A stretch of DNA of 57,618 nt from an uncultured Lamprocystis sp. (GCF_903933125.1 NZ_CAIZIZ010000148.1:1-57618), one strand, 5' to 3'; shown: positions 25,997 to 35,398, numbered from the stretch's first letter. Numbers and translations: made by a program. The notes: generated from the sequence alone by a model not told the origin.

Positions 25997-27346
25997 CTAA
26001 GTCGAATGCCCCTCCCCGATCCGGTTCTCGATGATGGTCGACAGCAGCAGGCTGGCCAATACGAAACCCAGAAACAGGAAAAAACCGGGGGCCAGGGCGG
26101 TGCCGTTGGTGGTGAGCACCTCCAGCGCCGCGTTGGCTCGACGCAAACTGCCGAGCTGACTGTCCGCCAGACCATTGAAACCGATATACGCCATGAAAAT
26201 GGCGATCACCATCACGTCGGCCATCGACCATTTTCCCGACTTGAGCGCAAAAAAGCGCACCGGTCCGGCCTGTCGCAGGCCCTGGTAATCATAATAATAG
26301 AGGTAGGTCGCGAGCACCTTGAGGGCCGGAAAGATGACGCTGAACGCGACCAGCAACACCGCCACCAGGATCATATCCGCGGCCCCGGTGCGCATCAGGA
26401 TCGAAACGACATCGAAGACACTCTTGGTCTGAAAGTACAGCACCTGGTTGGTGAAGATCACCGGCTCCCCCAGCACCTGGAGGCTGAGTTGCGCGATGCG
26501 CGCCTCGATCTCGATCATGGGCGTCAGGATGCCCCCGGCGAGCAGGATCAGGGTCGCTCCAGTGAGCAGAAAGAGCCGAAACTGATCGAAGCGCGGTGGC
26601 GACACAGCCACACCGGTCCCGTCTGCCCCCGCATCCAGGCGCCCCCCTGGGCTCAGGCAGACGAGGAACAGCAGGCCGACCAGGGCGAAAACCCCCAGCA
26701 GTTGCTGCAGGACCGGTAGTCGGGTAGACGCGATTCGGGTGCCGAGTTCCCGGTCACAGGCCGCGACATCTGCGCACCCGTAGGCCGTCAACTGGGTCTG
26801 GAGGCGGGACCGGTCGGTCTTGGCGAAGGTGGTGTCCGCGGCGTTCTGCAGGAAGGCCACGAGTTGGGCCTTGATCTCCCGTTTTGCTTCGGGCTTGGAG
26901 AGTTCCTCCACGACCAGATCCGCGTACTGCGGCACCTTGCGGCGCAGGTCATCGAAGTCGATCAGCAAGTCTTGCACACCCTGTTGCAAGACTCCCTTGA
27001 GCTGATCGACCCAGGAGCCGCCGGTCGCCTGGAGATTGCGTCGCCGCAGATAACGTTCCACCTCGACCAGCAAGGTGTTCAGGACCTGCTCCACCGCCCG
27101 CTTGACCTGGGGCCGGTTTTCATCGGTCAGTTCGAAGGCATTGATCCGGTTTTCCACCACCGCGGACAAGCGGATCACCCATTGGTCCGCATCCAGCAGA
27201 CCGTAGCGCACATTGTTGATCTCACCCAGGTCGCTCTTGAGCGCCTTGACCCGGTTCAGCTCGGCAATCAGGTGCACCGCAAGCGCGAGCGCACCCAAGA
27301 ACACCAGCAGGGCAAGGGCGCGGCGGACGATGAGTGCAGTAGACAT
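25997..27346 (-). CDS. PqiA-domain membrane protein
   Basis: 449-aa inner-membrane protein. An N-terminal helix (about 8-28) anchors a periplasmic, mostly helical region (about 30-270) with a Cys pair (YGCADVAACDREL). A four-helix paraquat-inducible-protein-A domain follows (LFLLTGATLILLAGGILTPMIEIEARI onwards), including SGKWSMADVMVIAIFMAYI. PqiA family members belong to MCE lipid-transport systems, but no pqiB/mce gene is nearby and the double-domain layout of E. coli PqiA is absent. GGAG seven bases before the ATG at 27346 decides the start. Confidence 0.8.
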   Translation of the reverse strand: MSTALIVRRALALLVFLGALALAVHLIAELNRVKALKSDLGEINNVRYGLLDADQWVIRLSAVVENRINAFELTDENRPQVKRAVEQVLNTLLVEVERYLRRRNLQATGGSWVDQLKGVLQQGVQDLLIDFDDLRRKVPQYADLVVEELSKPEAKREIKAQLVAFLQNAADTTFAKTDRSRLQTQLTAYGCADVAACDRELGTRIASTRLPVLQQLLGVFALVGLLFLVCLSPGGRLDAGADGTGVAVSPPRFDQFRLFLLTGATLILLAGGILTPMIEIEARIAQLSLQVLGEPVIFTNQVLYFQTKSVFDVVSILMRTGAADMILVAVLLVAFSVIFPALKVLATYLYYYDYQGLRQAGPVRFFALKSGKWSMADVMVIAIFMAYIGFNGLADSQLGSLRRANAALEVLTTNGTALAPGFFLFLGFVLASLLLSTIIENRIGEGHST

Positions 27347-27420
27347 CCTGATACTCCAACGGGACAAGGCGGCGCATTGTAGCCCCGAAGCGTGTGGGAA
27401 TTCATAGGCCGCGATGCATC

Positions 27421-27525
27421 TTAGGTGATTTCCGGAACATCGGATACCGACCATCGGCTCGGAGGTAGGTGCGACTGAAGTCGCACCTACATTGACCGGT
27501 ATCCAAATTGTCGGAAATCGCCTTA
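27421..27525. repeat. Palindromic repeat family B, copy 1 (nested)
   Basis: Outer arms start TTAGGTGATTTCCG (27421) and end CGGAAATCGCCTTA (to 27525), with GGATACCG/CGGTATCC closing the stem. At the centre is an independent perfect palindrome GTAGGTGCGACT/AGTCGCACCTAC (27465-27490). The right terminus supplies the stop codon of the DUF4149 gene. Related copies are at 30488 and 49061. Confidence 0.8.
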
Positions 27526-28065
27526 GGCCGCACGCGGGGGCCGCGGTCCGCTGAAGAACAGCAGCCCGCAAGCGACCAGCACCAAGGCGAAACGGGCCGT
27601 CTCGGCCATGAAATAGGCACCGTGAACCCGCGCAAAGGCGTCAAGCATCGGTGGCGGCGGGTCGCGGGGGAGGAAATCCAGTTGACGGCCGAGGTCGACA
27701 ACCCGCGGCTCCAGGCCCAGATGAATGACGATCACCACGCCCAATCCGAGGGCGAGCAGGGCAATGGGGAGACGGCGGGCGCGACTTGCCAGCGCGAGTG
27801 CCAGAGCGATGAGGCCGAGGACGATCTGGGTGCGATTCCAGGCGTGAAAAAAGACCCGGTTGAGCTCGGAGGCCTGGACCCACTGCACGCTGCCCTTCTT
27901 GGCGACCGCATCCCGCGGGTCGAAACCGGCCGCCTGGGCGAGCTTGGGGTTGCGGTCGAACAGGTCCGTAAATCCTGCGAAGTTGTAGTAAATCACCGCG
28001 GTCATGAGCACGGAACCACCGAGCCAGCAGCCGAGGACGAAAGTGAGTAGTGCGTGCTGTTTCAT
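27523..28065 (-). CDS. DUF4149 family membrane protein
   Basis: 180-aa inner-membrane protein with four predicted helices (about 4-26, 82-98, 102-118 and 155-172). It begins MKQHALLTFVLGCWLGGSVL as in the family. Function is unknown. Its stop codon TAA lies in the terminus of repeat family B, so the C-terminus (GPRPPRAA) abuts the repeat. The polyphosphate:AMP phosphotransferase gene ends 86 bp... upstream on the same strand reads first, so the two could be cotranscribed. Confidence 0.82.
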   Translation of the reverse strand: MKQHALLTFVLGCWLGGSVLMTAVIYYNFAGFTDLFDRNPKLAQAAGFDPRDAVAKKGSVQWVQASELNRVFFHAWNRTQIVLGLIALALALASRARRLPIALLALGLGVVIVIHLGLEPRVVDLGRQLDFLPRDPPPPMLDAFARVHGAYFMAETARFALVLVACGLLFFSGPRPPRAA

Positions 28066-28151
28066 GGGCTTGGGTTTCCGTTATGGGTCAGCGGTTTGGC
28101 GCCGTTCACTCCGACATCCTGCCGAAATGACGGCGCAACTTCCGCGAGCAC

Positions 28152-29852
28152 TCAGCCTCTGCTCTTCGGCTCCTTCGGCTCCTTCGGCTCCTTCGGCACT
28201 TTCACTGCCTTATCCGCTTTCGCATCCTTATCCACCTTCGCGTCCTTGTCCGTCTTCACGGCCTTGTCCGTCCCGTTCGGCTTCAGGGTCGGCACGGCCG
28301 TCTCGATCGGCTCACGCGGCGGCTTGTCGCCGCACGGCACGTAACGGGTGGTCGCGCCGGGCCCGGCCGCCAGCGCCTCCTTCAGGGCCGCGCAGATGGT
28401 GCGCATCACCTTGACCCGCGCATACCGTTTGTCGTTCCCTTCGACCAGGGTCCAGTGGGCATGTTCGGTGCTGGTGCGTGCAACCATCTCGTTAACCGCT
28501 TCCTTGTAGAGCGGCCATTTTTCCCGGTTGCGCCAGTCCTCGGCCGTGATCTTGTAGCGTTTGTAGGCGACCTGTTCACGGTCCTGGAAGCGCCGCAGTT
28601 GCTCGTCCTGGTCGATGTGCACCCAGAACTTGAGCAGGATGACGCCGCTGCCCACCAGTTGCTCCTCGAACCCGTTGATCTCCGAATAGGCGCGCCGCCA
28701 CTCCGCGTCGCTCGCGAAGCCCTCCACCCGCTCCACCAGGACGCGTCCGTACCAGGAGCGGTCATAGAGCGTGATGTACCCCGCGCGCGGCACATGGCGC
28801 CAGAAGCGCCACAGATAGTGGTGCGCCTTTTCCTCATCGGTCGGGGCCGCAACGGGAATGGTCCGGTAGAGCCGGGCGTCGATCGTGCTGGTGATGCGCC
28901 GGATGGTCCCGCCCTTGCCGCCCGCGTCGACCCCTTCGAACACTAACACGGTTGAGCGTTTGGCATTGTAGGCGTGCCAGGCGAGTTCGTTGATCTCCAC
29001 CTGGAGATCCTTCATCTGCGCCTTGTACTTGTCATCGGACAGCGACATGGTGAGGTCCAACTGATCCAGCACGGTGGTCTGAGCGCGCGGACCGCTCGGG
29101 AGCTCCGGACCGCCCGCGTTGGGGGTCAGATCCTCCGGCCCCGGGTCGCTCAGGCGGGTGCGGATCGCGTGCAGCAGGGTCTTGCCGACCGTGAGATCGC
29201 GGTAGCGCGGGTCCTCGGCCTCCACCAGATACCAGGGCGAGATCCCCCGGTCGGTATGCAGGATGACCCGCTCGGCGACCTGTTCGAAGGCTTGGTAATG
29301 TTCGGAGAACTTCGCCTTCTGAGGCATCATTTTCCAGCGGCTGCGATCGTCGCGCGACAGGGCCTGCAGGCGCACTTTCTGGTCCTGCTCGGACATATGG
29401 AACCAGAACTTGACGATCAGCGCCCCGTCCTGGATCAGCATCCGCTCGTAGTCGACGATGCGGTTCAGCTCCGCGTCCAGTTCCGCGTCCGTGCAGTGCC
29501 CCTGGAAGTGGTATTCGATGGGCGTCATGTACCATCCGCCGAACAGGATGGTGATCTCGCCGCGCGGCGGTAGGGTACGCCAGAAGCGCCAGTAGCGGGG
29601 GCGGGCGCGTTCCTCGTCGGTCTCGTCCCAGAAGGCATGGGTCCAGACCCCGCGGGTGTCCAGCCATTCGTTGAGCCGGTTGACCACCTCGCCCTTGCCC
29701 GCCGCTTCCACGCCGGAGATGAGGATGATCACCGGGATGTCGGTCTGGCGCAGCTCGCGCTGGACCGCCAGCAGTTGGGTGCGCAACGCCTCCTGCTGCT
29801 CCTTGAAGTCGTCTTTGCTGACGGAACGTCCGACCTTGGTGGCTTCGAACAT
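28152..29852 (-). CDS. pap: Polyphosphate:AMP phosphotransferase (PPK2 class II, two-domain)
   Basis: Makes ADP from AMP using polyphosphate as donor. Two PPK2 domains in tandem: the first has ISGVEAAGKGEVVNRLNEW (about 42-60) and the second VFEGVDAGGKGGTIRRI (about 302-318), each a Walker-A-like loop. Both have a lid segment of the type FWRTLPPRGEIT or FWRHVPRAGYIT. About 566 aa, versus about 500 for the family: the extra C-terminal 45 residues are Lys/Asp rich and end in repeated KEP units, encoded by three copies of CTCCTTCGG in the DNA. The tail is probably disordered. Confidence 0.93.
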   Translation of the reverse strand: MFEATKVGRSVSKDDFKEQQEALRTQLLAVQRELRQTDIPVIILISGVEAAGKGEVVNRLNEWLDTRGVWTHAFWDETDEERARPRYWRFWRTLPPRGEITILFGGWYMTPIEYHFQGHCTDAELDAELNRIVDYERMLIQDGALIVKFWFHMSEQDQKVRLQALSRDDRSRWKMMPQKAKFSEHYQAFEQVAERVILHTDRGISPWYLVEAEDPRYRDLTVGKTLLHAIRTRLSDPGPEDLTPNAGGPELPSGPRAQTTVLDQLDLTMSLSDDKYKAQMKDLQVEINELAWHAYNAKRSTVLVFEGVDAGGKGGTIRRITSTIDARLYRTIPVAAPTDEEKAHHYLWRFWRHVPRAGYITLYDRSWYGRVLVERVEGFASDAEWRRAYSEINGFEEQLVGSGVILLKFWVHIDQDEQLRRFQDREQVAYKRYKITAEDWRNREKWPLYKEAVNEMVARTSTEHAHWTLVEGNDKRYARVKVMRTICAALKEALAAGPGATTRYVPCGDKPPREPIETAVPTLKPNGTDKAVKTDKDAKVDKDAKADKAVKVPKEPKEPKEPKSRG

Positions 29853-30031
29853 AGCTATGCTCTCTTCAGGCTATCGGCAGGGGGCCGTGGACCAGGGATT
29901 GAATCGGCGGCGATCGGGAGGGTCGCGACCGCACCGCGATGATAGCCGGGTACACTACCCTATTGCGTGCCGTTCGTGGTGAACCGCACGTTTTTTTCCC
30001 GGCCACACCCTGGCAACCCGGAGACCGCCCC

Positions 30032-30424
30032 ATGCCCAGTGCCCCGAGCAAATCCCTGGAGACCTTCGAAAACCCGCAGCCGGAACGCGATTACACTATC
30101 CGCATCCGGGTCCCGGAGTTCACCTGCCTCTGCCCCAAGACTGGTCAGCCGGATTTCGCGGAACTCACGCTGGAGTACGTCCCCGATCGGCTGTGCGTGG
30201 AACTCAAGGCGCTCAAGCTCTACGTCTGGTCCTACCGCGACGAGGGCGCCTTCCACGAGGCCGTGACCAACCGTATTCTCACCGATCTGGTCACGGTCAC
30301 CGCGCCCCGCTTCATGCGCCTGAGTGCGGATTTCAACGTCCGCGGCGGGGTGTACACGACCGTCGTGGCCGAGCACCGCGCCCCCGGTTGGTCGGCGCCG
30401 CCGCCGGTCCAGTTGCCCGGCTGA
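30032..30424 (+). CDS. queF: NADPH-dependent preQ0 reductase
   Basis: Reduces 7-cyano-7-deazaguanine to preQ1 in queuosine tRNA modification. The short, unimodular QueF form, 130 aa. The active-site region is [20 protein letters not shown], and the QueF motif [20 protein letters not shown] is complete. GGAG lies nine bases before the ATG at 30032. No other queuosine genes are adjacent. It is divergent from the polyphosphate:AMP phosphotransferase gene. Confidence 0.95.
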   Translation: MPSAPSKSLETFENPQPERDYTIRIRVPEFTCLCPKTGQPDFAELTLEYVPDRLCVELKALKLYVWSYRDEGAFHEAVTNRILTDLVTVTAPRFMRLSADFNVRGGVYTTVVAEHRAPGWSAPPPVQLPG

Positions 30425-30487
30425 ACCCGGCGATTGCAGACCGTGGTATAAAGACCGCTTGTTGATCGACCCCGCGCGCCTCCCGAG

Positions 30488-30552
30488 CCTTAGGCGATTT
30501 CTGTCAAATCATGTACCATCTCGCTTACATGATTTTCCGGCAATCGCCTTAA
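30488..30552. repeat. Palindromic repeat family B, copy 2
   Basis: CCTTAGGCGATTTCTGTC then AAATCATGTA on the left is mirrored by TACATGATTT then TCCGGCAATCGCCTTAA on the right, with a 10-base loop. The ends match the copies at 27421 and 49061. It fills the gap between queF and trmB. Confidence 0.8.
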
Positions 30553-30578
30553 TCCCCGTGCGACCCGTTCCGCCGTTG

Positions 30579-31286
30579 ATGCCATCCGCCGCACCGGACG
30601 CTGCCGAGCGGCGCCGTCCGCTGCGCAGTTTTGTCCTGCGTCAGGGACGGCTGACCGCCGCCCAGGAACGCGCCTTCGCCCAGCTCTGGCCGCGTTACGG
30701 TGTGGCCTGGCCGCCCGGCACCCCGCTGGACCTGACCGCCTGTTTCGGCGGCGACCAGCCCGTGGTCCTCGAGATCGGTTTCGGCAACGGCGAGACCCTG
30801 GCGGCCATGGCCGCGGCCAAGCCGGCATGGCACTGGCTGGGGGTGGAGGTCCACGCGCCCGGGGTCGGGCACCTGCTGCTCGAGTGCGAACGGCTGGGGC
30901 TGACCAACCTGCGGGTGATTCGCCATGATGCGATGGAGTTGCTCGCCCAGGCCATCGCGCCCGGGTCGCTGGCGCGGGTTCAGCTCTTCTTTCCGGACCC
31001 CTGGCCCAAGACCCGCCACCACAAACGCCGGATCGTCAGCCCCGCCTTTCGCGATTTGCTGGGCCGAGCACTGCGACCCGGCGGCGTCTTTCACGCGGCC
31101 ACCGACTGGGAGCCCTACGCCATGCAGATGCTTGAAGTGCTGGAGGCGGCGGGGTCGCCATTGCGCAACACCGCGGGTCCGGGCGGCTTCGCCGACCGCC
31201 CGGACACCCGTCCCTTGACCCGTTTCGAACGACGCGGCGAGCGTCTCGGTCACCAGGTCCGCGACCTGGTGTTCGCGCGGCGCTGA
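30579..31286 (+). CDS. trmB: tRNA (guanine-N7)-methyltransferase
   Basis: Methylates G46 of tRNAs with S-adenosylmethionine. The 235-aa product has the SAM loop LEIGFGNGETLAAMA, VRIxxxDA-type VIRHDAMELL, and the family stretch FFPDPWPKTRHHKRRIV. The ATG at 30579 was chosen; a GTG at 30558 is in frame, and neither has a clear ribosome site because a repeat lies directly upstream. Its stop overlaps the start of the next gene (TGATG). Confidence 0.93.
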   Translation: MPSAAPDAAERRRPLRSFVLRQGRLTAAQERAFAQLWPRYGVAWPPGTPLDLTACFGGDQPVVLEIGFGNGETLAAMAAAKPAWHWLGVEVHAPGVGHLLLECERLGLTNLRVIRHDAMELLAQAIAPGSLARVQLFFPDPWPKTRHHKRRIVSPAFRDLLGRALRPGGVFHAATDWEPYAMQMLEVLEAAGSPLRNTAGPGGFADRPDTRPLTRFERRGERLGHQVRDLVFARR

Positions 31287-31924
31287 TGGGCCTCCTGCGA
31301 CTCGAGGCGCTCCGGCCGCGGGTGCTCGCTCAGGTGAGTCTGTGCGTGGACAGCGGCGAACTGGTGTTCGTCTCCGGCCCCTCGGGCTCCGGCAAGAGCC
31401 TGCTCCTGCGCGCCGTGGCCGACCTGGACCCCCATACCGGTGAGGTCTGGCTGGGCGCGGAGGCGCGCTCCGCCATGCTCCCGGCGCGCTGGCGCCGCCG
31501 GGTCGGCCTGCTCCCGGCCGAGGCCTTCTGGTGGACCGATACGGTGGGCGATCATTTCCCGCAAGCGGCGGCCGGTGCGGGCGCGTCGGGGACGCCGCCC
31601 CCATCCGGTCTGCCCGCTCTGCTGAGCGCCCTGGGATTCGAACCGGACGTCCTCGACTGGTCGGTCGGCCGGCTCTCCACCGGCGAGCGTCAACGCCTGG
31701 CCTTGGCGCGGTTGCTGGCCCAGAACCCGGAGGCTCTGCTGCTCGATGAGGCCACCGCCAATCTGGACCCAAGCAACCGCGAGCGGGTGGAGCAGCTGAT
31801 AGGGGGCTATCGCGCCAGCCGCGCCGCGGCGGTGCTCTGGGTCAGTCACGACCCCGAGCAGCGCGCCCGCCTGGGTGGACGCCAGTTCGGCATTCATGAC
31901 GGGCGCCTTGCCGCCATCACCTGA
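31286..31924 (+). CDS. fetA: ABC transporter ATPase, FetA-like
   Basis: ATP-binding subunit of the FetAB (YbbL/YbbM) exporter, linked to iron homeostasis and oxidative stress in E. coli. Walker A GPSGSGKSLLLRAV (about 32-45), signature LSTGERQRLALARLL and Walker B ALLLDEATANLD are all present in 212 aa. The start overlaps the trmB stop. The permease gene follows after 8 bp. Confidence 0.88.
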   Translation: MGLLRLEALRPRVLAQVSLCVDSGELVFVSGPSGSGKSLLLRAVADLDPHTGEVWLGAEARSAMLPARWRRRVGLLPAEAFWWTDTVGDHFPQAAAGAGASGTPPPSGLPALLSALGFEPDVLDWSVGRLSTGERQRLALARLLAQNPEALLLDEATANLDPSNRERVEQLIGGYRASRAAAVLWVSHDPEQRARLGGRQFGIHDGRLAAIT

Positions 31925-31932
31925 GCCTGCCG

Positions 31933-32742
31933 ATGAGTCTTGTCCTGCTGACCCCCCTTGATCTCGCCTGCGCCGCGCTGCTGGTGCTACTGTTGGCCTT
32001 CATGTCCTGGCGGCTGCAACTGGGGGTGGAGCGGCGCCTGCTGATCGCCGCCGTGCGCAGCACGGTCCAGTTGCTGCTGGTCGGCCTGGTGCTCAAGGCC
32101 CTGTTCGCCCAGACCAATCCCTGGCTGATCGGGCTCATGGCCCTGTTCATGCTGACGGTCGCCGGATTCGAGATCCTGCAACGCCAGAAACGACGCTTCT
32201 GCGGCCCCTGGGGCTACGGGATCGGCGCGCTCTCCATGTTCATCTCCTCCTTCAGCGTGCTGCTGCTGACCTTGACCGTGATCATTCGGGTCGAGCCCTG
32301 GTACCAGCCCCAATATCTGATCCCGCTGCTCGGCATGTTGCTCGGCAACACCATGAGCGGCGCCGCCATCGCGCTCGACACCCTGACCCGCGGGGCCTGG
32401 GACGCCCGTGGGCGCATCGAGGCGCGCCTCCTGTCCGGCGGTACCTGGAACGACGCGATCGCCGACATCCGTCGCGATTCGCTGCGGGCCGGTCTGATTC
32501 CCATCGTCAACGCCATGGCCACCGCCGGCCTGGTCAGCCTGCCGGGGATGATGACCGGTCAGATTCTGGCCGGCAGTCCGCCGATGGAGGCCGCCAAGTA
32601 CCAGCTCCTGATGATGTTCCTGATCTCCGCCGGAACCGGTCTCGGGTCCATGGCGGCGGTCTGGATCGGCTCGCGCCGACTCTTCGACGACCGCGAGCGC
32701 CTGCGGCTGGACCGACTGCGCCCCGCGGGGAGCACGCACTGA
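31933..32742 (+). CDS. fetB: ABC transporter permease, FetB-like
   Basis: 269-aa membrane protein of the UPF0014 (YbbM/FetB) family with about seven helices. The characteristic GNTMSGAAIALDTL and LVSLPGMMTGQILAGSPPMEAAKYQ segments are present. It is the partner of the upstream ATPase and forms a trmB-fetA-fetB transcription unit. Confidence 0.9.
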   Translation: MSLVLLTPLDLACAALLVLLLAFMSWRLQLGVERRLLIAAVRSTVQLLLVGLVLKALFAQTNPWLIGLMALFMLTVAGFEILQRQKRRFCGPWGYGIGALSMFISSFSVLLLTLTVIIRVEPWYQPQYLIPLLGMLLGNTMSGAAIALDTLTRGAWDARGRIEARLLSGGTWNDAIADIRRDSLRAGLIPIVNAMATAGLVSLPGMMTGQILAGSPPMEAAKYQLLMMFLISAGTGLGSMAAVWIGSRRLFDDRERLRLDRLRPAGSTH

Positions 32743-32792
32743 ATCAAGCACTGAACCCCTCAACACGGGAAGGCGAATTGCATTTTGCGAGC

Positions 32793-32798
32793 TATAAT
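32793..32798 (+). promoter_or_regulatory. Candidate -10 box
   Basis: A perfect TATAAT 58 bases upstream of the next gene in a GC-rich spacer. No good -35 hexamer at 16-18 bp, so this is tentative. Confidence 0.3.
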
Positions 32799-32856
32799 TG
32801 CAGGGATCGAACCGACGACAACGCCTTCACGCCACACACGAGGTCGATATCCACCT

Positions 32857-33465
32857 ATGAACCGCAATCAGGTTCTCGTCAGGACTGCCAAGGGCCAGGA
32901 TGAAGTCCTGACCAAGGCGTACCATCTTCCGCCGGAATTGCGTCACCTGCTCATCCGGGTGGACGAGGATTGTTCGGTGGGTGAGACGCTGGACCAGTTC
33001 GCCGGGAGTGCGAACAAGACCGAATCGCAACTCGAGACCCTGGTTGCCGAGGGATTCCTCGCCCCCCAGGAGTCCATGCCTGAAATGGACGGGCTCAGCG
33101 TCGATCAATGGGAATTGCTTGCGGCCGGCCTGCTCGATCCGCGGGATCTCCAGCCGGAAGGGGAGGCCATCCCCGAATGCGCCTTCAACCTGGAGAAAGC
33201 GAAGGATTACGCACGCCTCATCCTGCTCGAATCCTTGTGCCCGGTCGATGCCTACCATGTCGAGCGCATCGATGCGGCCAAAACCGTCGGCGCACTGCGT
33301 GTCGAACTGGATGACCTGCGGGAACTGCTCCCCAGACTCTTGCCGAAGCGCCAGGCCCGGCAGGTCTGGGAACAACTCGAGCCGCTCATGCTGCCCCTGG
33401 GCGCCGATCCGGCCTGGCATTCGCCCCCGCCGAACCTGCTGGAGCGCTGGGCTCTGCGACCCTGA
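32857..33465 (+). CDS. Conserved-looking protein of unknown function
   Basis: 202-aa soluble, acidic protein with no signal peptide or membrane helix. Residues 25-70 (ELRHLLIRVDEDCSVGET and onwards to AEGFLAPQ) resemble a small winged-helix fold. The C-terminal half contains amphipathic helices with a Leu/Arg pattern (RVELDDLRELLPRLLPKRQARQVWEQL). I do not recognise the family. The ATG at 32857 is preceded by GAGG at some distance. It is convergent with tatA. Confidence 0.65.
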   Translation: MNRNQVLVRTAKGQDEVLTKAYHLPPELRHLLIRVDEDCSVGETLDQFAGSANKTESQLETLVAEGFLAPQESMPEMDGLSVDQWELLAAGLLDPRDLQPEGEAIPECAFNLEKAKDYARLILLESLCPVDAYHVERIDAAKTVGALRVELDDLRELLPRLLPKRQARQVWEQLEPLMLPLGADPAWHSPPPNLLERWALRP

Positions 33466-33599
33466 GGCCCAGCGGTTCTGAGCGGAGCAACCTGGAATCC
33501 AGGGCCGCAGCTTGTCATCCGGCGCAGCCGGCGGAGCAGCCCGGCGGATGGGCTCGGTCGCTTCGTGCCGATCAGCGTCGAACGCGATAACCCGACGTT

Positions 33600-33622
33600 G
33601 GGGTGGGTTTCAAACCCGCCCC
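33600..33622. terminator. Hairpin between convergent genes
   Basis: GGGGTGGGTTT (33600-33610) pairs with AAACCCGCCCC (33612-33622) at all positions except one wobble. It lies between the stop codons of the unknown protein and tatA and could serve both. It also resembles the GGGGCGGGTT repeats at 24653 and 39164. Confidence 0.5.
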
Positions 33623-33628
33623 GATGGC

Positions 33629-33826
33629 TCAACGGTCTTGAGTCTGATCCTTCACGGGACCTGCACCGCTGTCGTCATCCCGGCCGCTCGCCAGTGAGCG
33701 GCGCAAGTCATGCAGCGCGGAGCCCAGGTCTGAGGCGATTCGGGGTAACTTCTTGGACCCGAACAGGAGCAGCAGAACAACCAGGACAAGAAGTAATTCA
33801 CCGAAACTGATTCCGGAAAAACCCAT
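33629..33826 (-). CDS. tatA: Sec-independent protein translocase subunit TatA
   Basis: 65-aa pore-forming component of the twin-arginine pathway. One N-terminal helix (GISFGELLLVLVVLLLLFGSKKLPRI pattern) ends in the FGSKKLP hinge, followed by an amphipathic helix and a charged tail. GGGAG precedes two adjacent ATGs (33829, 33826). tatBC are not in the window, so this may be a stand-alone TatA. Tat substrates nearby include the hydrogenase and probably the TRAP binding protein. Confidence 0.88.
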   Translation of the reverse strand: MGFSGISFGELLLVLVVLLLLFGSKKLPRIASDLGSALHDLRRSLASGRDDDSGAGPVKDQTQDR

Positions 33827-33994
33827 CATTTCAACTCCCAAGTAGATAGCTGTTATCACGACGCCGAAGACGGGCAACATGACCAGTATGTGGTTATCCT
33901 GCAGCAATCGCCCGAAATCCTCGCGGTCGTTGGCCCGGCACCACACAAGACTGTAGCATGTCGGCGCATCGCACCCCCGTCTCCAAATTCCACT

Positions 33995-35398
33995 ATGAAC
34001 ATTGTCATCCTCGGCGCCGGTCAGGTCGGTTCATCGGTGGCCGAAAGCCTGGTGTCCGAGGCTAACGAGATCACCATCGTCGATGCCGATACGCAGCGCC
34101 TGGCGCGTTTGCAGGAACGTCTGGACCTGCGCACGGTCGCCGGCAACGCGGCCCTGCCGTCCATCCTGGAGCGGGCCGGACTGGCGGATGCGGACTTGCT
34201 GATCGCCGTCACTCAGAGCGACCAGACCAATCTCTGTGCCTGCCGGACCGCCGCCACCCTGTTTCGCACGCCGACAAAAATCGCCCGTCTGCGCTCTTCG
34301 GACTATACCCGTTACCCGCAACTGCTGGAGCCGAAGAACTTCGCGGTGGACTTCAGTATCTGCCCTGAGCAGATCGTCACCGATTATATCGTCAAGCTGA
34401 TGGAGTTCCCCGAGGCGCTCCAAGTGCTGGAGTTCGCCGACGGGCTGGTGGGTCTGGTCGCCGTGCGCGCCATCCCCGGCGGCTCGCTGGTCGGCCGCCC
34501 GGTGTCCGATCTGCGCGAACACATCCCCCATGTGGATGTCCGCATCGCCGCCATTTACCGCCGCGATCAGGCCATCGTTCCGGACGGTGACACGCTGATC
34601 GAGGCCGGCGACGAAGTCTTCTTCCTGGCCGCGACCCGCGACAGTCGCCAGATCATCGGCGAACTGCGGCGGCGGGACCGGCCGACCCGGCGCATCCTGA
34701 TCGCCGGAGGTGGAAACATCGGCGAACGCGTGGCCTTGGCCTCGGAGGGGCGCTATCAGGTCAAGGTGATCGAGGTCAACGAGGCACGCGCCCAATATTT
34801 GGGCAGTACCTTGAAGCACTCACTGGTGCTGGCGGGCGATGCCGCGGATGAGAATCTGCTGGACGCCGAGGGCATTGAGGACATGGATTTGTTTCTTGCC
34901 CTGACCAACGACGACGAGAACAACATCATGTCCGCGCTGCTCGCCAAGCGGCTGGGCGCGCGCCGGGTGCTGGCGCTGATCAACCGCCGTATTTATGCCG
35001 ACCTGCTGCAGGCGGACCGCATCGATATCGCCATCTCACCCGCCCAAATCTCCATTGGCTCGCTGCTGGCGCATGTCCGTCGCGGCGATGTGGCTGCAGT
35101 GCACAGTCTGCGCCGCGGCGCGGCCGAGGCCCTGGAACTGGTAGTCCATGGCGACATCGCCACCTGCAAAGTGGTCGGGCGGCGGATCGAGCAATTGGAT
35201 CTGCCCCACGGGGTGACCGTGGGTGCCATCGTCCGCGGGCCTGAGCCGGGACCGGGGGAGTCCGACCGCCGTCAGGTGCTGATCGCTCATCACGACACCA
35301 TGATCGAGTCCGGCGACCATGTGATCCTGTTCCTGATCAGCAAAGAACTGGTGCCCAAGGTAGAACGCTATTTCCAGGTCGGACTGGGCTTCTTCTGA
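33995..35398 (+). CDS. trkA: Trk potassium uptake regulator TrkA
   Basis: Peripheral cytoplasmic NAD-binding subunit of the Trk K+ system, 467 aa. Two Rossmann/RCK_N halves are visible: NIVILGAGQVGSSVAESL at the N-terminus and RILIAGGGNIGERVAL near residue 233, each followed by an RCK_C region. The start at 33995 is set by the Rossmann motif. It overlaps trkH by one base, so they are translationally coupled. Confidence 0.95.
   Translation: MNIVILGAGQVGSSVAESLVSEANEITIVDADTQRLARLQERLDLRTVAGNAALPSILERAGLADADLLIAVTQSDQTNLCACRTAATLFRTPTKIARLRSSDYTRYPQLLEPKNFAVDFSICPEQIVTDYIVKLMEFPEALQVLEFADGLVGLVAVRAIPGGSLVGRPVSDLREHIPHVDVRIAAIYRRDQAIVPDGDTLIEAGDEVFFLAATRDSRQIIGELRRRDRPTRRILIAGGGNIGERVALASEGRYQVKVIEVNEARAQYLGSTLKHSLVLAGDAADENLLDAEGIEDMDLFLALTNDDENNIMSALLAKRLGARRVLALINRRIYADLLQADRIDIAISPAQISIGSLLAHVRRGDVAAVHSLRRGAAEALELVVHGDIATCKVVGRRIEQLDLPHGVTVGAIVRGPEPGPGESDRRQVLIAHHDTMIESGDHVILFLISKELVPKVERYFQVGLGFF

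Noticed and set aside
27421-27525. Possible insertion sequence
   Set aside because: Too short to encode anything; it is a palindrome without a transposase.
30549-31772. 407-codon minus-strand frame
   Set aside because: Antisense across trmB and fetA, both of which have complete family motifs.
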